Source of the DNA: Symsagittifera roscoffensis
Taxonomy: Eukaryota > Xenacoelomorpha > Acoela > Convolutidae
Length of the DNA: 64,000 nucleotides
Direction: 5' to 3'
NCBI RefSeq assembly: GCF_963678635.1
Contig: NC_087062.1
Location: forward strand, 40,471,676 to 40,535,675
Below the pieces are notes generated by a model, which saw only the letters and a program-made list of their open reading frames with translations, was not told the DNA's origin and did no database searches. A program made the translations under genes and the position numbers. Each line of letters starts with the position of its first letter. Position 1 is the first letter of the stretch. Positions 1 to 13,400 of this stretch are shown piece by piece.

Positions 1-3000
1 TTACTTCAAATTCTGACCCATAAAGGTAATTCCTATAATATTTGATGGACTATATTACTCCAAGGCGTTCAAGTTCGTTCGTCGAGTTTTTCGCTACAAA
101 AACTGTTTTCTAATCACTTCTCTTGAGTTGTTGTATGAGAGCGTCTTATCGAATATACCAAACGTCTGTTATTAGTCTGCGATTTGAAATGAATCTCGGA
201 ATGAGTGTTCTCCGATAAGCTAATTATTTCTGGTTTGATTTTCTCAAAACCTTTAAAATGAGTTTCATTCCAAGAAGAACAAAAAGTTTTTTTTTCAAAG
301 GTATGCAGAGGTTTCCCTTATAACCCTAGGTTGGTTTCAAGTTTTATAAATATGTACATAGATTCGACGAACGGTCTAAGTTCTTAAACATTTTGAGGAA
401 GTGGTAGCTTTTTTTATAGCAAGGACCTTATATTACAAAAAATTAATTCCTGAGTCGGTCATTTTAACCCAGTCAGTCGAATTAACTGCGAATTTCTAAA
501 TTGGTCTAGAATAGATAGAACTTGTTTGACTATGTCTCTGTTTTCTGCGAGAGATCCTTTGGATCCGATTAAAATGTATTCAATTTAACATGTTGTAAGA
601 AGGATTGATCTGGTTGATGAGAGTCCATGACAGTTACACTGTTGGTTTGCCGGGTTGTCTATGACTGATTGCATGAAAATTAGGTCTAAATTGGAGTTAT
701 TCACTTCTCCTTTGCTGCAAAATTCTAGCAATTCGTGGTTACTGGGCATTTGATAATTATTCATATAGATTTGATCGTTGATAATTTTTGACTCTGGTGC
801 TAGTTTTGACAATTAGATCGATTTTGCCGATTTGCTCCACATCATTATAACTATTTTATTATGTGGTCTTCATCAACAATCAAATTTGTGCTATATTCAT
901 CGGCTATGAAACTTAACGATTCGCTTTTTATAGAAGGCAGTAATTGTAGCAGGATTTTCTTCTCTTTTTCAATTGTATGGCCCTTATTGCGCCAATTTAG
1001 TTATAATTTAGTCTTTTTTTCTCGGTAGTATCTACAGAAGGTGTTGAGCTACTCCTTGGGGAATGACCTAATTCGAACAATGAAATTGGCTTCAATCTCC
1101 GTTTGACCTCATGGGGATTTCGTCTTTAGCAATAATCATTATCGCATCGCCTGTAAGACTGCAAAAATCCTTCGTCGTTTTTTCTACTGTTTTGTGAAGA
1201 AGGGATCTCGTATTTGAGCTCGTGGATTGCATTTTTTTCCAGAACACTGAGTGGGCGCAGAATCGACCTGCTTTTTTACTTGTACAAGATTCCCCTTTAC
1301 CAGGTTGATTTTCAAAAGTTTGTTCAAATATTTTCCTTCGGAATCGAAACCTTTGTCAAGTTTTTAACTGAATAGTCATCGTTATCGCTTGAACCAGCTT
1401 CGTTGATTGCGCCACAAAATTTCTTTGGAATATCTAAAAAAAACTTTTACAGAATGTTGATTAGGAGATTAAACTGAACTATTTGCAGGATCAGATCTAT
1501 CAAAAAATTTCACATTTCAACAATTTGATTTACAGTTCTCTATATAATGGCTTTTCGCGGAGCAATGTGCCTCTTTCTCGGAACAAAATTCAAATGGTCT
1601 TTAGAAAATTTACCTCCTTTCTCTCAGATGAAGTTTTCTGTTTCGATGATTAGGGTAGGTTCAGTTCCCATTTTAACTTAAAATTACAATAGCCAACTAA
1701 AATTACAAGGGCGAACATTTCGCGAATTGATATGCTCTAATTTTTTTCGAAATTTTCGGAAAGCGTATGTAACCTTGAAGGAATGAAATATGATTTTTGC
1801 TGAAGTACTTCAGAAAACCTATCAATTAATCATAGAAGCTTTTTTTCCGGCTTCCTCAGTTAATATTCAACAGACCAGCAAGTTACATGTCAATTTCATC
1901 GTTAAATTCTGAAAGACTTGATAGAAGTCAAAGTTAGATGATGAGATAATTACAGATTTAAGCTTTTTACCTGTTTTAATTTGAATCAAACGATTTTTTT
2001 TCCAGGAATCCAGATCATTTTTTTTGTGCTAATCCATGTGCTCCTCAATTTAGCGAGCAAATCCCGGCTCATGCTCCACATAACCATCTTAAGCTCTCGT
2101 TATAACGTTGTTTTTTGTTTAGGAATTTGTCGTTCAAATGTGAAGTTGGCTTTTCTTAAGAAGACCAGGTTCAGGTGATCTCAGAACTCATGAAATGTGA
2201 TCTCGAGGATTTCATTTTATTGAGTTTTCGAACATCCGCTTTCCTTCGTTCTCTAGGGCTAGGTAAATGATGGATCTGATTTTCCTATCAGCTTCTTTGA
2301 GTCTTATTCCTCCGATTAATTTCAATTCTCTCTTGACTGGAGCGTTCTCTTCATTGTCAAAACTCCTTTGTTCATCCATGTTTCTTGCCAGTGTTGCTGC
2401 TCTGTGCTGTTTGTTTTCTTTTTTTCTGGTGTTTTCTCGTATTAGTCGGGTTTTTCAATTTTCCGATCCAAAGCATTTTCCATTTTCAGGCTGTCAATCT
2501 CTATGTTCTTTTCGGTTATCGATGCCAACTCCAACATGTCACTCCGATTAATCAACAGAGTATGTGGGTCAATTGTGTTTCTTTGCCAGAAAGGAGGTTG
2601 TTCTTTATGCCAGACTCGTTATTTGACTGCGCCATAAAACATGATATACCCCCAAAGTTGGTTAACTGTTCGTGTTATGGAAACAATTCTCAATTCAGTC
2701 TTTAGTCTTATTCTTAGCTTATTCACAGGTAAAAATTTTTGGGTACATCATTTTAGTATTGCGCAATCTAAATGATGTATGAAGAATAGGAATAAACACT
2801 GAATTAAGAATTGTTCTCATAAAACGAAGACTGAACCAATAGTCAGATAACTCCAACAGAGTGTGGCCGTCGAGGTCAGACAAAAATCGAACTAAGCAAA
2901 CTGAGCAATCACACACACCCGAGCTAAAATATTCTGCAGTTCTCTCAGAGTCAGAAACACAAGCGGAAAAATGAAAAAAAAAAGTAGCTCTAAAAAGTAA

Positions 3001-4050
3001 AACGAAAAAGAGAGAAAAAGGCTCTGTTTCCTTCTCACCCCCCTTACACAAAGGCATTATTTTTTTGATGAATCGAAACGAGGTATCATACAAGATTAAG
3101 AATCCAGAGCTAAGAAGTTGTTCATGGCATAAATTGTCCGCATGCCTAACTGTTCGCTGTTGAATATTGTCCGAATGATAATGGTCCCCATAAAAATTGG
3201 GTAATATGAACGGAACATTTGTCAGAAGAAGTTCAGAGGTGGAAGGGGAACGCCAAAATAAGCCTCGGATAACAAAAATTGGGGCAATGTTTCGGATTCG
3301 AATTTGCGGCTTTGAGTTTTGGAGTCAATCCTTCTCACTTTTGCGTCACTGGTCATTGAAAATGCCACTAAGCTTGCTGAAAATTAAAGTTAAGTCGTTT
3401 ATTTAACGGCAAACAATAATCGCCAATAAACGGGAACAGATTCTATGAAAATTTCAATGCTAGTGTTCGTGAATACAGCAAAAATTGTCAACCAAGGAGT
3501 GCTTCTTTTATAACAAATCATTATAACAAATTGTTTTCAAGTGAATTCAGTACAAGAACGGGTTACAAATTAGGAATTCCTATACAAAAACATCATTTGA
3601 GAGAGCGCCAAAGGACTAGATAATGCCTGTTTTTAGGTGTCTCAGTGCGCAAAACAAAACTGGTTTTCGGATAACTTTGTAGATAAGGGAAAGAATAATT
3701 TGAAATGAGAGCCCAGCTTGCTCAAAATAGGATGAAAAGAGAGCAGTTTTTAGATTTGGTAGAAAAGAAATTTAGGGGTTTACCAGAACCAAAAACGTCT
3801 AAAAAAATGTCAAAAAAACAATGAAGGAGACAAATTCAGATTAGTTATAGTTTAACTACAAAACAGCTCATTTATAAGGTCACTTGAATTTAGGAATCTA
3901 AAAATTGATGGTTCAACTTTTTAGTTCCAGGTTATTTTCTGTAAAATTATGGAACAAGAATAGCAAACTGTTTAAAATGACACATTTTCTGAAACAAACA
4001 ATCGCTTTGATGCAAATTTTTTGTGTATTGCAACAGCTCTGGCTATAAAG
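1..4050. other. AT-rich flank, no supported gene
   Basis: No gene recognised over 4 kb. Short open stretches exist on both strands (for example minus 585-812, plus 2267-2551), but none resembles a known family or has convincing splice-site context. On the minus strand around 850-1450 and 2300-2700 a few 30-40 residue stretches look coding-like (Lys/Glu rich) and are broken by stops. They may be an old retroelement remnant, which I cannot name. Confidence 0.5.
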
Positions 4051-6450
4051 CTTTTAGTTAAAATTTTTTGATGCTACTTATGTAATAATTTTTATAAACT
4101 TATTAGTTTCTGTAAAATGTCAGATTGGCATTACCCCTGTGTTACTTTGCACAAAACTTTTAGCAGTTCAGAAAGATACATTTCTTTAATAGTAGAATTT
4201 ATAACTTGTTGTTTTATGTCATTGATTGGTTAAATGTTATTTTAGGCATCTGGTTTTTATAGGACGTTTCAGCAGCCTCTTTTTGTGTTCAAATTTGGTT
4301 GATTCAGTTGACGCATAAACAAGGACTCAAAAATGGCTGCGCATGAGTTTATATAGCAAATGTAGCTTTTTTTTAGGTCAACGTTTTTCTCAGTCTATAA
4401 AAAGACCACAGGACTGGCTTACTTTTTTTTCTAAATAAATTATTTTGTTTAGGAGTGTTAATTTTTATCAATTGAATATTTGAAACTTATGAATTTTTTC
4501 TCTCTTTTTTGCCATTTATTGTTGTATCCATAAAGACTTTTGCAGCTAAGTTTTTTCCAAAGACCATAGTTTTAGTTTTTGTGGTTAAGTGTTAGTTTAT
4601 TGCTTGCTAACTAAAAAAACGTCTTGATCTGCTTTTGGACTATTCATTGAAGAGGTTAATACTCAGCATATAGTAACAGGTTACCACCTTCCGGAGCATT
4701 TTTTTCTTAAATGGTTCTTTTATCACATGAAAAGAACTGGACCCAAAAATGATCTCACGGGGACGCCATAAACTGTTTCTTTAACTTCTAATTTTTTTCG
4801 AAATGTATACATATTGTTTTTCTGTTTGCTAAATACAATTTCAGAGAACTAAAATTAGTTCACTTATCAAGCAAAACACCATGGTCAATTGTGTCAAAAG
4901 CTTTCTTCTTATCTGTGAACTTGCATTGGGTTAAGATGGAACGATCGTTCCAGTGAAACTTAATTTCCTCAATCAGCGATATAACAGTATGCAAAGTGCC
5001 CCGTTATTGTCTCATTCCAAATTGATTTTATGATTGGTATTAAAAATTTTCTCAAAAAAGCTGTTCAGCAACTCTAAGATGAGCTTCTCAAAAATTTTGC
5101 CGAGAACTGCTAATAAAGAATATGGTTTAAAATAGGAAAGATCTCTTTTGTTACTTTTTTGTATATTGGAATTATTTTTGCAAGATTTAGAACTTCCTGA
5201 AAAGTCTAGCAAACGAAACATTTTTTTTTGCAAACTTCCGGAGAAGCGCTATCAACAATTCAAAAAATGAGAAGATCAAGTTTTTTTAAACAAAGTAGTA
5301 AAGGGGACGTATGGGTCAAGGCTGTATTTCGGTTTCAAATTTTCAAAAAATTTTTCTGTTTCTTCTGTGTTGTGTGATGGTTTTTCGGATAAAAAGATTC
5401 GGTTAAATGCAAAACAATCTTCCGCTTGGCCAATCTTTAAAGTATACTCAAAAAATGTGTTTTTAATAATAAAGCCCTGTAGGTTATCAATTTCCTTATT
5501 TGAACCTATTGAAATTTTCTAAATTTTGAAAAATTCAATTTGATTATATGCTTCAACAATCTGTTTTTCTTGATAAAATGCTTTCTTTTTCGTAGCTCTT
5601 ACTTTTTTCACAACACTTGGTTGCGATTGATAATTTTTGAGCAGTTATCATGTACAAAGCGTTTTGAATTGGTTTAGCAATTGAGACTTTTTTCCGAGGC
5701 CGCATTTTGTTTTCAGAGTTTTTTAACAGCACCAATCCAGAATTTTTGCCGCTTTTCGGAGATAAATTTTTTGGAATAATCAAATCAAATTTTGCTATTA
5801 AAATCTCATTAAGTCTTGAAAAGGGAAATTTCAGGCTGACAATGATACATGATGCTAAATTTCATCGATATGAGGTCCAAGACTGTCTGTGAGATCTTCA
5901 ACTATTTTTGGATTACAGTTTAAACCAGGGTCTACTAGTATGTTTTTGCATGAGGTTTTCCGATTTTGAATCAATATTCAGATCCAGTGTTACAGTCTAG
6001 GTTTAATTTAGTGATGTTCCAAAAAATTTGGTTTGGAATGTTTGATTGCAGACCAGATGATTGTTCTAGCAACTTTCTCTGGTCGCATGCTTGCTGTTGG
6101 CAACTTTAAGTTCAAAAGAACCTGGTATTTTAAGAAGTGCAATTTTTCTTTTGTTTTCGTTCAATGTAAAAAGAATTGCAATCACCACATGTTTCATGTA
6201 TTGACTGGTGGCAAAAAAAACACTATCCAAATGATTATGAAGCTTGTCTAATAATTGCGAGTTAACTGCGCTGGCTGGTATAAATGAGGAAGAAACTATG
6301 AGTTTTTTGCAAAATTTTGTCACAAATCGAATGCTCAGACATTGTATAAGTTTATGATTTACTTTTTGGGTACTTTGAATTTGATTTTTTCTGACATATC
6401 TACCTTCTCCTTTTACTCTTTTTTTTTGAACATTCAATTAAAAGTTGATA
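4050..6450 (-). mobile_element. Eroded LINE (APE-type endonuclease plus reverse transcriptase)
   Basis: Reading the minus strand from 6450 down gives, in normal LINE order, an endonuclease-like stretch at about 6066-6437 (KHVV followed by TLN, as in the KHVVxxGDFNLN motif), a linker at about 5230-5780, RT entry motifs at 5012-5233 (YKK, then YSLLAVLGKIFEKLI), a KAFDTIDHGVLL stretch near 4870-4910, a degenerate GVPxxSFLGPVLF near 4740-4785, a degraded catalytic YADD region near 4650-4680, and C-terminal RT similarity (KTMVFGK; SCGLFYRLRKT) down to about 4090. Stops and frame changes are frequent, so this is an old inactive copy. The order and motifs suit CR1/jockey-like families, and the clade is a guess. 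It lies past the dynein polyadenylation signal. The ends are approximate. Confidence 0.8.
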
Positions 6451-7325
6451 ACCATATAATTGAAACCGGCTAATTAATTGATTTTAATTCAAGCAAGTTT
6501 CTGTTATACATATCGCTTTTGGCTTTGCATTTGGTTTCTCAACCAAACCAATAAATTCGTGAAGGTTTTTTCGGAAAAGATCTTATAACTAAAGTTCAAT
6601 TTCACGCGCGCTGTATGCCTGATGATTTTTCGCTTTATCGTTTTTGCATTTAATGACAAGAATAATAGATGTGAAACATAATTTTTTGAGGTTTCCTCAT
6701 TTAATTTCAGTAGTTTATGACGAGTAACTATTTAAATTAGTAAAATAAAAAAGACACTATTTGATCAAATTTAACTCCGCGTATTCACAGAGCTGTTCAA
6801 GTTTTATCAAACTTTGATTTCGCATCGATAAGTCATTTTGAAGGACCACTGCTCTGATTTATTGGTTGCGTAATCACAAATCAGTCAGAGTTGCTTGCGT
6901 AATCACAGGCAGGGCTGGCATAGGACTTTCAAGAACATTAACCGAGCACTGAATTAAAGAAGGATTATAATCAGTCTCACTAGAAACTAGCAGCACAAAC
7001 TATTTTTCTAATATTTAAATTAAAATATTTATTTTTTACAATACATTTTTACATGAGCGATATTTGCACGAAGTAACATAGGTCAGGCATTTATTTACAA
7101 CCATTTATATTTTAACTACACACAATGATTCAAAATATAATGTTTATTATTCAGTTGGAACTTTCAATTTTGGGCTTTTTATGGTGTAAACTCATGCTTT
7201 GCAGTCATCAGCAGAGTCAAAGAATCTAATTTTGTACTTTTACACCTTCTATTAAGTTATGAATCATGAGATGAATTGACGCAGCAGCCGTAGTGCGAAG
7301 TTGAATAATAAAGTTGAATCGGATG
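6450..7325. other. Intergenic sequence, nothing recognised
   Basis: AT-rich sequence between the old LINE and the dynein 3' end. I see no reading frame of interest, no tRNA and no clear repeat terminus. Confidence 0.5.
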
Positions 7326-7331
7326 TTTATT
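7326..7331 (-). terminator. Candidate polyadenylation signal AATAAA of the dynein gene
   Basis: Reading the minus strand, AATAAA occurs about 90 nt past the TGA at 7420-7418. This is a normal place for a cleavage signal in a compact 3' UTR. Only the motif and spacing support it. Confidence 0.5.
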
Positions 7332-7417
7332 GTGGCAATTCAAGAGGTGAAGAGTTCCAGGCAACTCATTTAGAATGAAGTTAGGAAAGACACCAAAACA
7401 TCAGCTGGATTATTTCT

Positions 7418-10400
7418 TCATAGGACCCTGGATCGGAGGAAGAGGGCGACTCCTGCCTCAACCCAGTGGCCAGAACTGCCTGACTCACAGGGTACATCCA
7501 CACACGTGACCAGACTGTCTCTTTCAAGGGAAGAGTAGAGGGGAAGAGAGAGGAGCGACTGAGACTTAGGGATTCCATCGGAACTGCCACCACTGCCCTG
7601 GATTCGAAACAAACCAAATACCAAATTACATAAGCATTTTGATCATAGGCGTCCACAGTTTCGTTCTTGTTGATTATAATACATACAGCTGCAGGGGCGA
7701 ATCTAAGATTTTAACAAGGAGGATTTTCAAAAAAAAATTCAAAAATGTTGCCGACATTCATGCTATACGGGAAACCCAGAAAGATCCCTAAATATAAGTG
7801 AAATTACTGGAGTCCACGGTTTTTCTGATTTTCAAATGAGATAAGTAACAATCATATAACCAATCAAAATTTAATTGATATTAAACTGACCTTTTGTACC
7901 CAAGAGAGCACGCATGTCTGTTTAACCAACTGCATCGTGGGCGAGTTCTGCTGATTCTCTCTCAGGAACCCCATCAAATTAGCACCCTCGATGAACAGAT
8001 TCTTCACCTAAGCATCAAGAAAAAATGAGAATAGCCACCAAAAAAACTCAGGTCAATTCGATTTTCTTCATTAATCGGGACAGCTACTATGGCCGAGTGG
8101 TTAAGGCGTTGGACTTAAGATCCAATGGACAATAGTCCTCCTGGGTTCGAACCCCAGTGGTAGCAGATTTTTTGTTTGATTCTTCAGAAGGTTTCAACCA
8201 CGTTGAAGAGCACAGAACATATAATTGCAAAAAGGAATGTGGCTCTCTTTTTTACAGAATGCTTTTCATACGTGATGGCTTGGAAAACGCTTCATCGTTT
8301 TAGCAGCAGGTTTTTACAAGGCCCAATGTGTATTAATTTTCCTGTAAGTATTTTACAAAGTTCTACCGTTTTCATTTAAAACAGGAGCAGCATGCAATGT
8401 ATGTACTTATTGCCATTCGTTATGTCGACAAAGTCCTGAAACTTTTCATACATTCATCACTGCGCTGAGGCAGCACTGTGGTCAATAAAATGTTACCGAG
8501 TGGCAGCTATTGCGTATTGAAAACTACTCGCAACACACCGCCTAGATGACCTGTGTCGTCTAACGCATTCTATGGGGCTGTATTCAGTTGCGTGTCGTCT
8601 AACGCAATCTATGCGGACGTATTCAGTTTCGCAGTCCCTTGGGTCTCATTATGCAACTGAACGTGTAAACATCAAAACTTAGAACGATAAAAGTGTCAGA
8701 GCAGCGCTGCTCAGCAGCCATACTGTACTATCATTAATACAAAGTGTTTGTTCCGAGAAGGTTGATACAGTAAAAAAAAAACTAAAACCCACCCAAAGAC
8801 AAAATTCCTCTCCAATTTCATCGAGCGGAACAATAAAAACAATCATAATAAACATAATAGAGATAAAACTAATTTAAAAACTTATCATAATATTAAGAAA
8901 AACACACGAAGACGACGCGGACTTTCGCACCACTTGCGACAAAAAATATGTGCCGGACTTACAACTTAAAATTAAAGCAAAAACAACATATTTCATATTT
9001 TTCAAAAAACGTTTAAAATAATACAAAGGTAGTTACGATCTAACCATTCTCTAACACTTGTTTCGTAAAAGCTTGAAAAACTCAAAGCAAGCGAATAAAT
9101 TTATTTCAAAGGGGGAGGAAAACCGGAATATTTTGCACTGGCTTATATATAATTTTTAAAAATAATTGCAAACAAAAATATTGAAAACCTCACAATTTTT
9201 TTTAGAAAAGATGCTATTTCCTGCTTTCTTCTATATAAAAGAAGCCTGCAAATTTTTTTTTTTAAGTCAAAAACCAAAAGGCTTCAAAAATTGTGCATGA
9301 AAAATTATGAAAAAACATCAAAAATAATTTCAGCAATATTTTTTTGGAACGCAAATACTCGCATAAAACCGGAATACATACAACAGACAATTGTTAAATC
9401 ATGGATGAATGGAGCGAGCTAAGCTGACAAAACATATGCGAACAAACAAAAATCCGACAACCTTTTTTTGTCTCGTGAAAATTTTTCCTTTTTACAGGAA
9501 AACAAGTCCTGACCTGATTCGAATCACACACATGTGCGTTAGTTCTACAACACTTATGCGGACTACCTCTTTGATTTTGATTTTTTATGAGCCGAGGTAT
9601 CAAACGTTTCAGGTCACTTTGTTAAACTAGTTGTTAAGCTGAAAAAGCCTCTTTTCTGATTTGATAACGCTTGCTAATCCAAAGCGTAACTAATGATCAT
9701 TATAATGTAAATTTACACTAACACATTTAAAAGCGTAGGATTAATCGCGCATCAAAAAGTATAGAAGAATCAACAGCGTAAAAGGTAAAAAAAGAGAAAC
9801 GTTTAAGCAAAAGTTGCAAGAAGAAGCTATTCTCCACATACATGGCCTGCTTTCGTCAAAAGTACCACACAACAATCTCCCAAAAAAAGCAAACAAAATG
9901 TTCTTCAAACCGGTGGTTTTCACCGTAAACAGCTCGAAATCATTAGCAAAGTCCTGGGCCGCGAAAACCCGACTCAACATTTTTGCAATCCACTTTGTCA
10001 AATGTCTTAACAAAATCAATCACAGCATAGCCAACAGACAGTTGGAAAAGAGTCAATGAACGCAACTAAACAGAAAAACACTGGCTTGTTAAAAAAAATC
10101 AATTGTCAATTTTGAGAAACAATGATGGCCTTAAAGCTGTTCGAAATTCTAGAACAAGTTATGATTGTAACTATTTTTTTTTATAAAATCAACCCAATTT
10201 AAAAAAACTTTATCAATAGATTAACTTTTTATTCCGCTCGGAAATCTGAAAAAAAAAATCCATTTCCAAAGCTGGAATTTGATCAAGTTTTAACAAAGGA
10301 AATGAATTGAGCTTAAAAAGAAATCAAAAGTCAAAGCGAAAAATCAAATTTGAACCTGTACAAATTTTAAGACTTCGTGAAAGAACAACATATAATTATC

Positions 10401-13400
10401 ACTACCTACATAAGAGCCTTCAAAATGTTCGCGACTCTTGAAATAATGTGAACACACAAGCGAAGCTGCACTTCGCAAAAACAAGCGCTAAAAAGCGCCA
10501 AAAAGTAGCTTTAAAGCCTGAAAGATACAAAAAAGATATCAACTAATGAGTTTGAAAAATGAACGCCCTCTATGGGAATTGAACCTCATTCCTTGTAAAA
10601 TCAATTTTTTTGATGTTGGTGGCTCTATGAAATAGTGCCACTGATGCTTAGAGATATCGAAGTCCAGCTAAAAATAGGCAGAAGCCAGCTTCTAAATGTA
10701 GAAAAAAAAACAAATTTTGCGTTTAAAAATTTATAATTTAATAAACCAATCTAACTTTACGTTAAATAAATTGAAAGCATAAAAACAAATTTTGTCTAAG
10801 TTAAGCATTTCAAGAATGAAATGCTTATAAAAATTGTGTATAATTTAAGAATTAAACTGAGTTGGAAAACTGAGTTGGATAAATAAACTGAGTAGGAGTT
10901 TTTACTATTTTACTGTTGCATGAAACAAATAGCTTTCTTCAGTTCAATATATGAAGTAAAAAGACATCGAGGATTAGTTTATTCATATTCAAATTTCAAC
11001 GCACATGCTTTTATATAGCCGATTTAGCCTTTTTCTGAAAAATGTCACCAAAAGAAACACTCAAACTTGCGACTTATGGGGAAAAAGTAGCATTGTTGTA
11101 TCACACTATGCTACGCTTGTGTAAGTATAACGGGTATTTACACTTTTAACATGACTAAAGCATCTATATGAAGATGAGACACATATTGCAAGCAAAATAA
11201 ATTTAACACATTTAAAACAAAAAAATCTTAGGGGGGAAAATGTAGTTCACGATTAAAAAACAGTTGCTCTCGCAAGTTCAAAAATTATAGAACAATCCAA
11301 TTTTGGTTTCATTTTAAAGTTTTTCGATTGTTGGACTAATGTATACTGATTGCAGAACAATGATACAGTGTTACCACGAGTGGGGGTGTGACCAGTCTAT
11401 CAAATCAGGTCGCTTACTGGGGCTCGATCGAGAAATTTCTGATTTTTAAAACTCTGAAAAAAATGAAACAGTTAGCCCATTTTAAAACCTGCTAGAAAGA
11501 AATGGCTATATAATGTTTCAAAGAAATCTTAGTCCTAAAAAATGCAAATTTATTTCGAAAGGTAAACAACATTAAGATTTTAAAGTTATTGTTTGCAAAA
11601 ATCCTTTGTAGCAAAAATTTAAATTCGATTTACGAAATGACCTTAAAATAGAAAAGCAGCCCTAATATGAGCCTTTCGCATTTTTTTTTACAATTTTCCT
11701 GATTAAATTGTTGTTGCTTTAAAAACGAAGAGCTATACACGGTTTCAACAAGATCTTAATCCTAAAAAAAGCAAATTTATTTCCAAAGGTAACCAACATT
11801 AAGATTTTAAAAAGAATGTTTGCAGAAATCCTTTTAACAAAAAATATAATTCGATTGACGAAATGACCAAAAAACAGAAAAGCAGCCCTTATACGAGCTT
11901 TTCGCATTTTTTTGAAGTTTCCATGATGGAAATGTTTTTGTTTACCGAATAGTTTGTAAATTAAAATCAAATACGCTGGGTAATATTAAAAAGAAGCCCC
12001 ATTTTTGCAGATATTTTCAATTTGCTTTTCGGTACTGAGCTTCGATTGAAACAAAAATTTGCAACACAGAGACGAAGTCGCACTTCGCAAACTCACGCGA
12101 GAAAACTGCAAGAAATAGCTCGAAAAAGTGAAAAAAAAATGAAAAAGGAAAAAAAGTTAAAATATGCCTTGAAAAATTAAACTTTTGTAATGTACCGGAA
12201 CTGAATCTCCAACCTCGCGATTAGAAGTTTCAAAAATTACTACAGGAATTAATCAATGTGACAGAACAAAACTATTTCAATGTACCCAAATAAACCTGTA
12301 GATTACGAGACTCACGTCCTGGCATATGCGCGACGTTCTCATAGACAATGCTATTATAATGTGAATTTCTAAAACAATTCATTAAAACTTTTTAAATAAA
12401 ATTAACCCAATTTGTGACACAAATTACAACACAATTCGCAAACACACAAAAAAAGACAAAATATCAAAAGCAAAAAAATAGAAAAAAAAACTTTTTTAAA
12501 AAAGGAAATTTGAAAATTGAAATGATCTCTACTGGATTTGAAACTAAGTTCTCGGACATTCAAGTTTCCAGATGACTGCCCTAAATGATTGTGCCATTGA
12601 CTTTTCAAAAAACTAAAGACGAGCGGATAAACGGCAGAAGGGAGCTTCAAAATGCACAAAAACGCAACTTTTGCATGTAATAATTTGAAATGTAATACGC
12701 TAAAGCCAACCATACTAACTTTGCATGTAATAAATTTTTAAGTATAAAGGCAAATTGTGAATAAATTATGCATTTCGAAAACTTCAAAAATTAAATTGAG
12801 TTGAAAAATTTCTTTTTTCATTATTGTACTGTTTTATGAAACAAATACCTTTTTTTTAGGTTCACGTGATGAATTAAAAATGTATCAACTGTGTTATTTT
12901 ATCAATAATCAAATGTCAAAACATGGGACTATTAAATAGCCAATTCAGCCTCCTACTGCAAGACTGCCAACAAAAAAGTAGCACCAATAATTGCGATTAG
13001 GTTGGAAAAAGTAGCTTTGTAGTATCACACTAAGCTACGCTTGAGTAAAAATTGAATCAATAAGTAAACTTTTTATTCCGCTGGGAAATCTGAAAATTAA
13101 AATCCACTTTCAAAACTAAAAGTCGATCAGATTTTTTGTGATCTTCACACTTTTGCTGTTCGATAGTGGAATTTGGTTCCCTGAAAAAAATTATCACGAC
13201 CGATACAAGAGATTTCACAACGTTCATTGACCCTTACTCACTCCAACTTATAACAAGATTTACCTTGAGAGTCAAACCGGATTGCGATGATTGGCCTCTA
13301 TCTGACCAATCACAGAACAGCTCCAGACTGTCCATTGATACTCCCAGGTCCCTTAAACGAAGAGCAAATCGACTATCATTTAAACATTTTTGAAAAAATT

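Noticed and set aside
585-812. A 75-codon minus-strand frame near the window start.
   Set aside because: No family resemblance, no splice context, and surrounding frames are closed; it could be chance or an old retroelement piece.
9741-10059. Overlapping plus and minus open frames of 80-90 codons.
   Set aside because: AT-rich intron and repeat sequence; residues show no conserved pattern and no splice sites fit.
13146-13176. A possible short exon after CAG near 13181, giving EPNSTIEQQ.
   Set aside because: The same sequence recurs near 38034 inside a repeat. The exon at 13351-13264 matches the conserved [13 protein letters not shown] block with correct phases.
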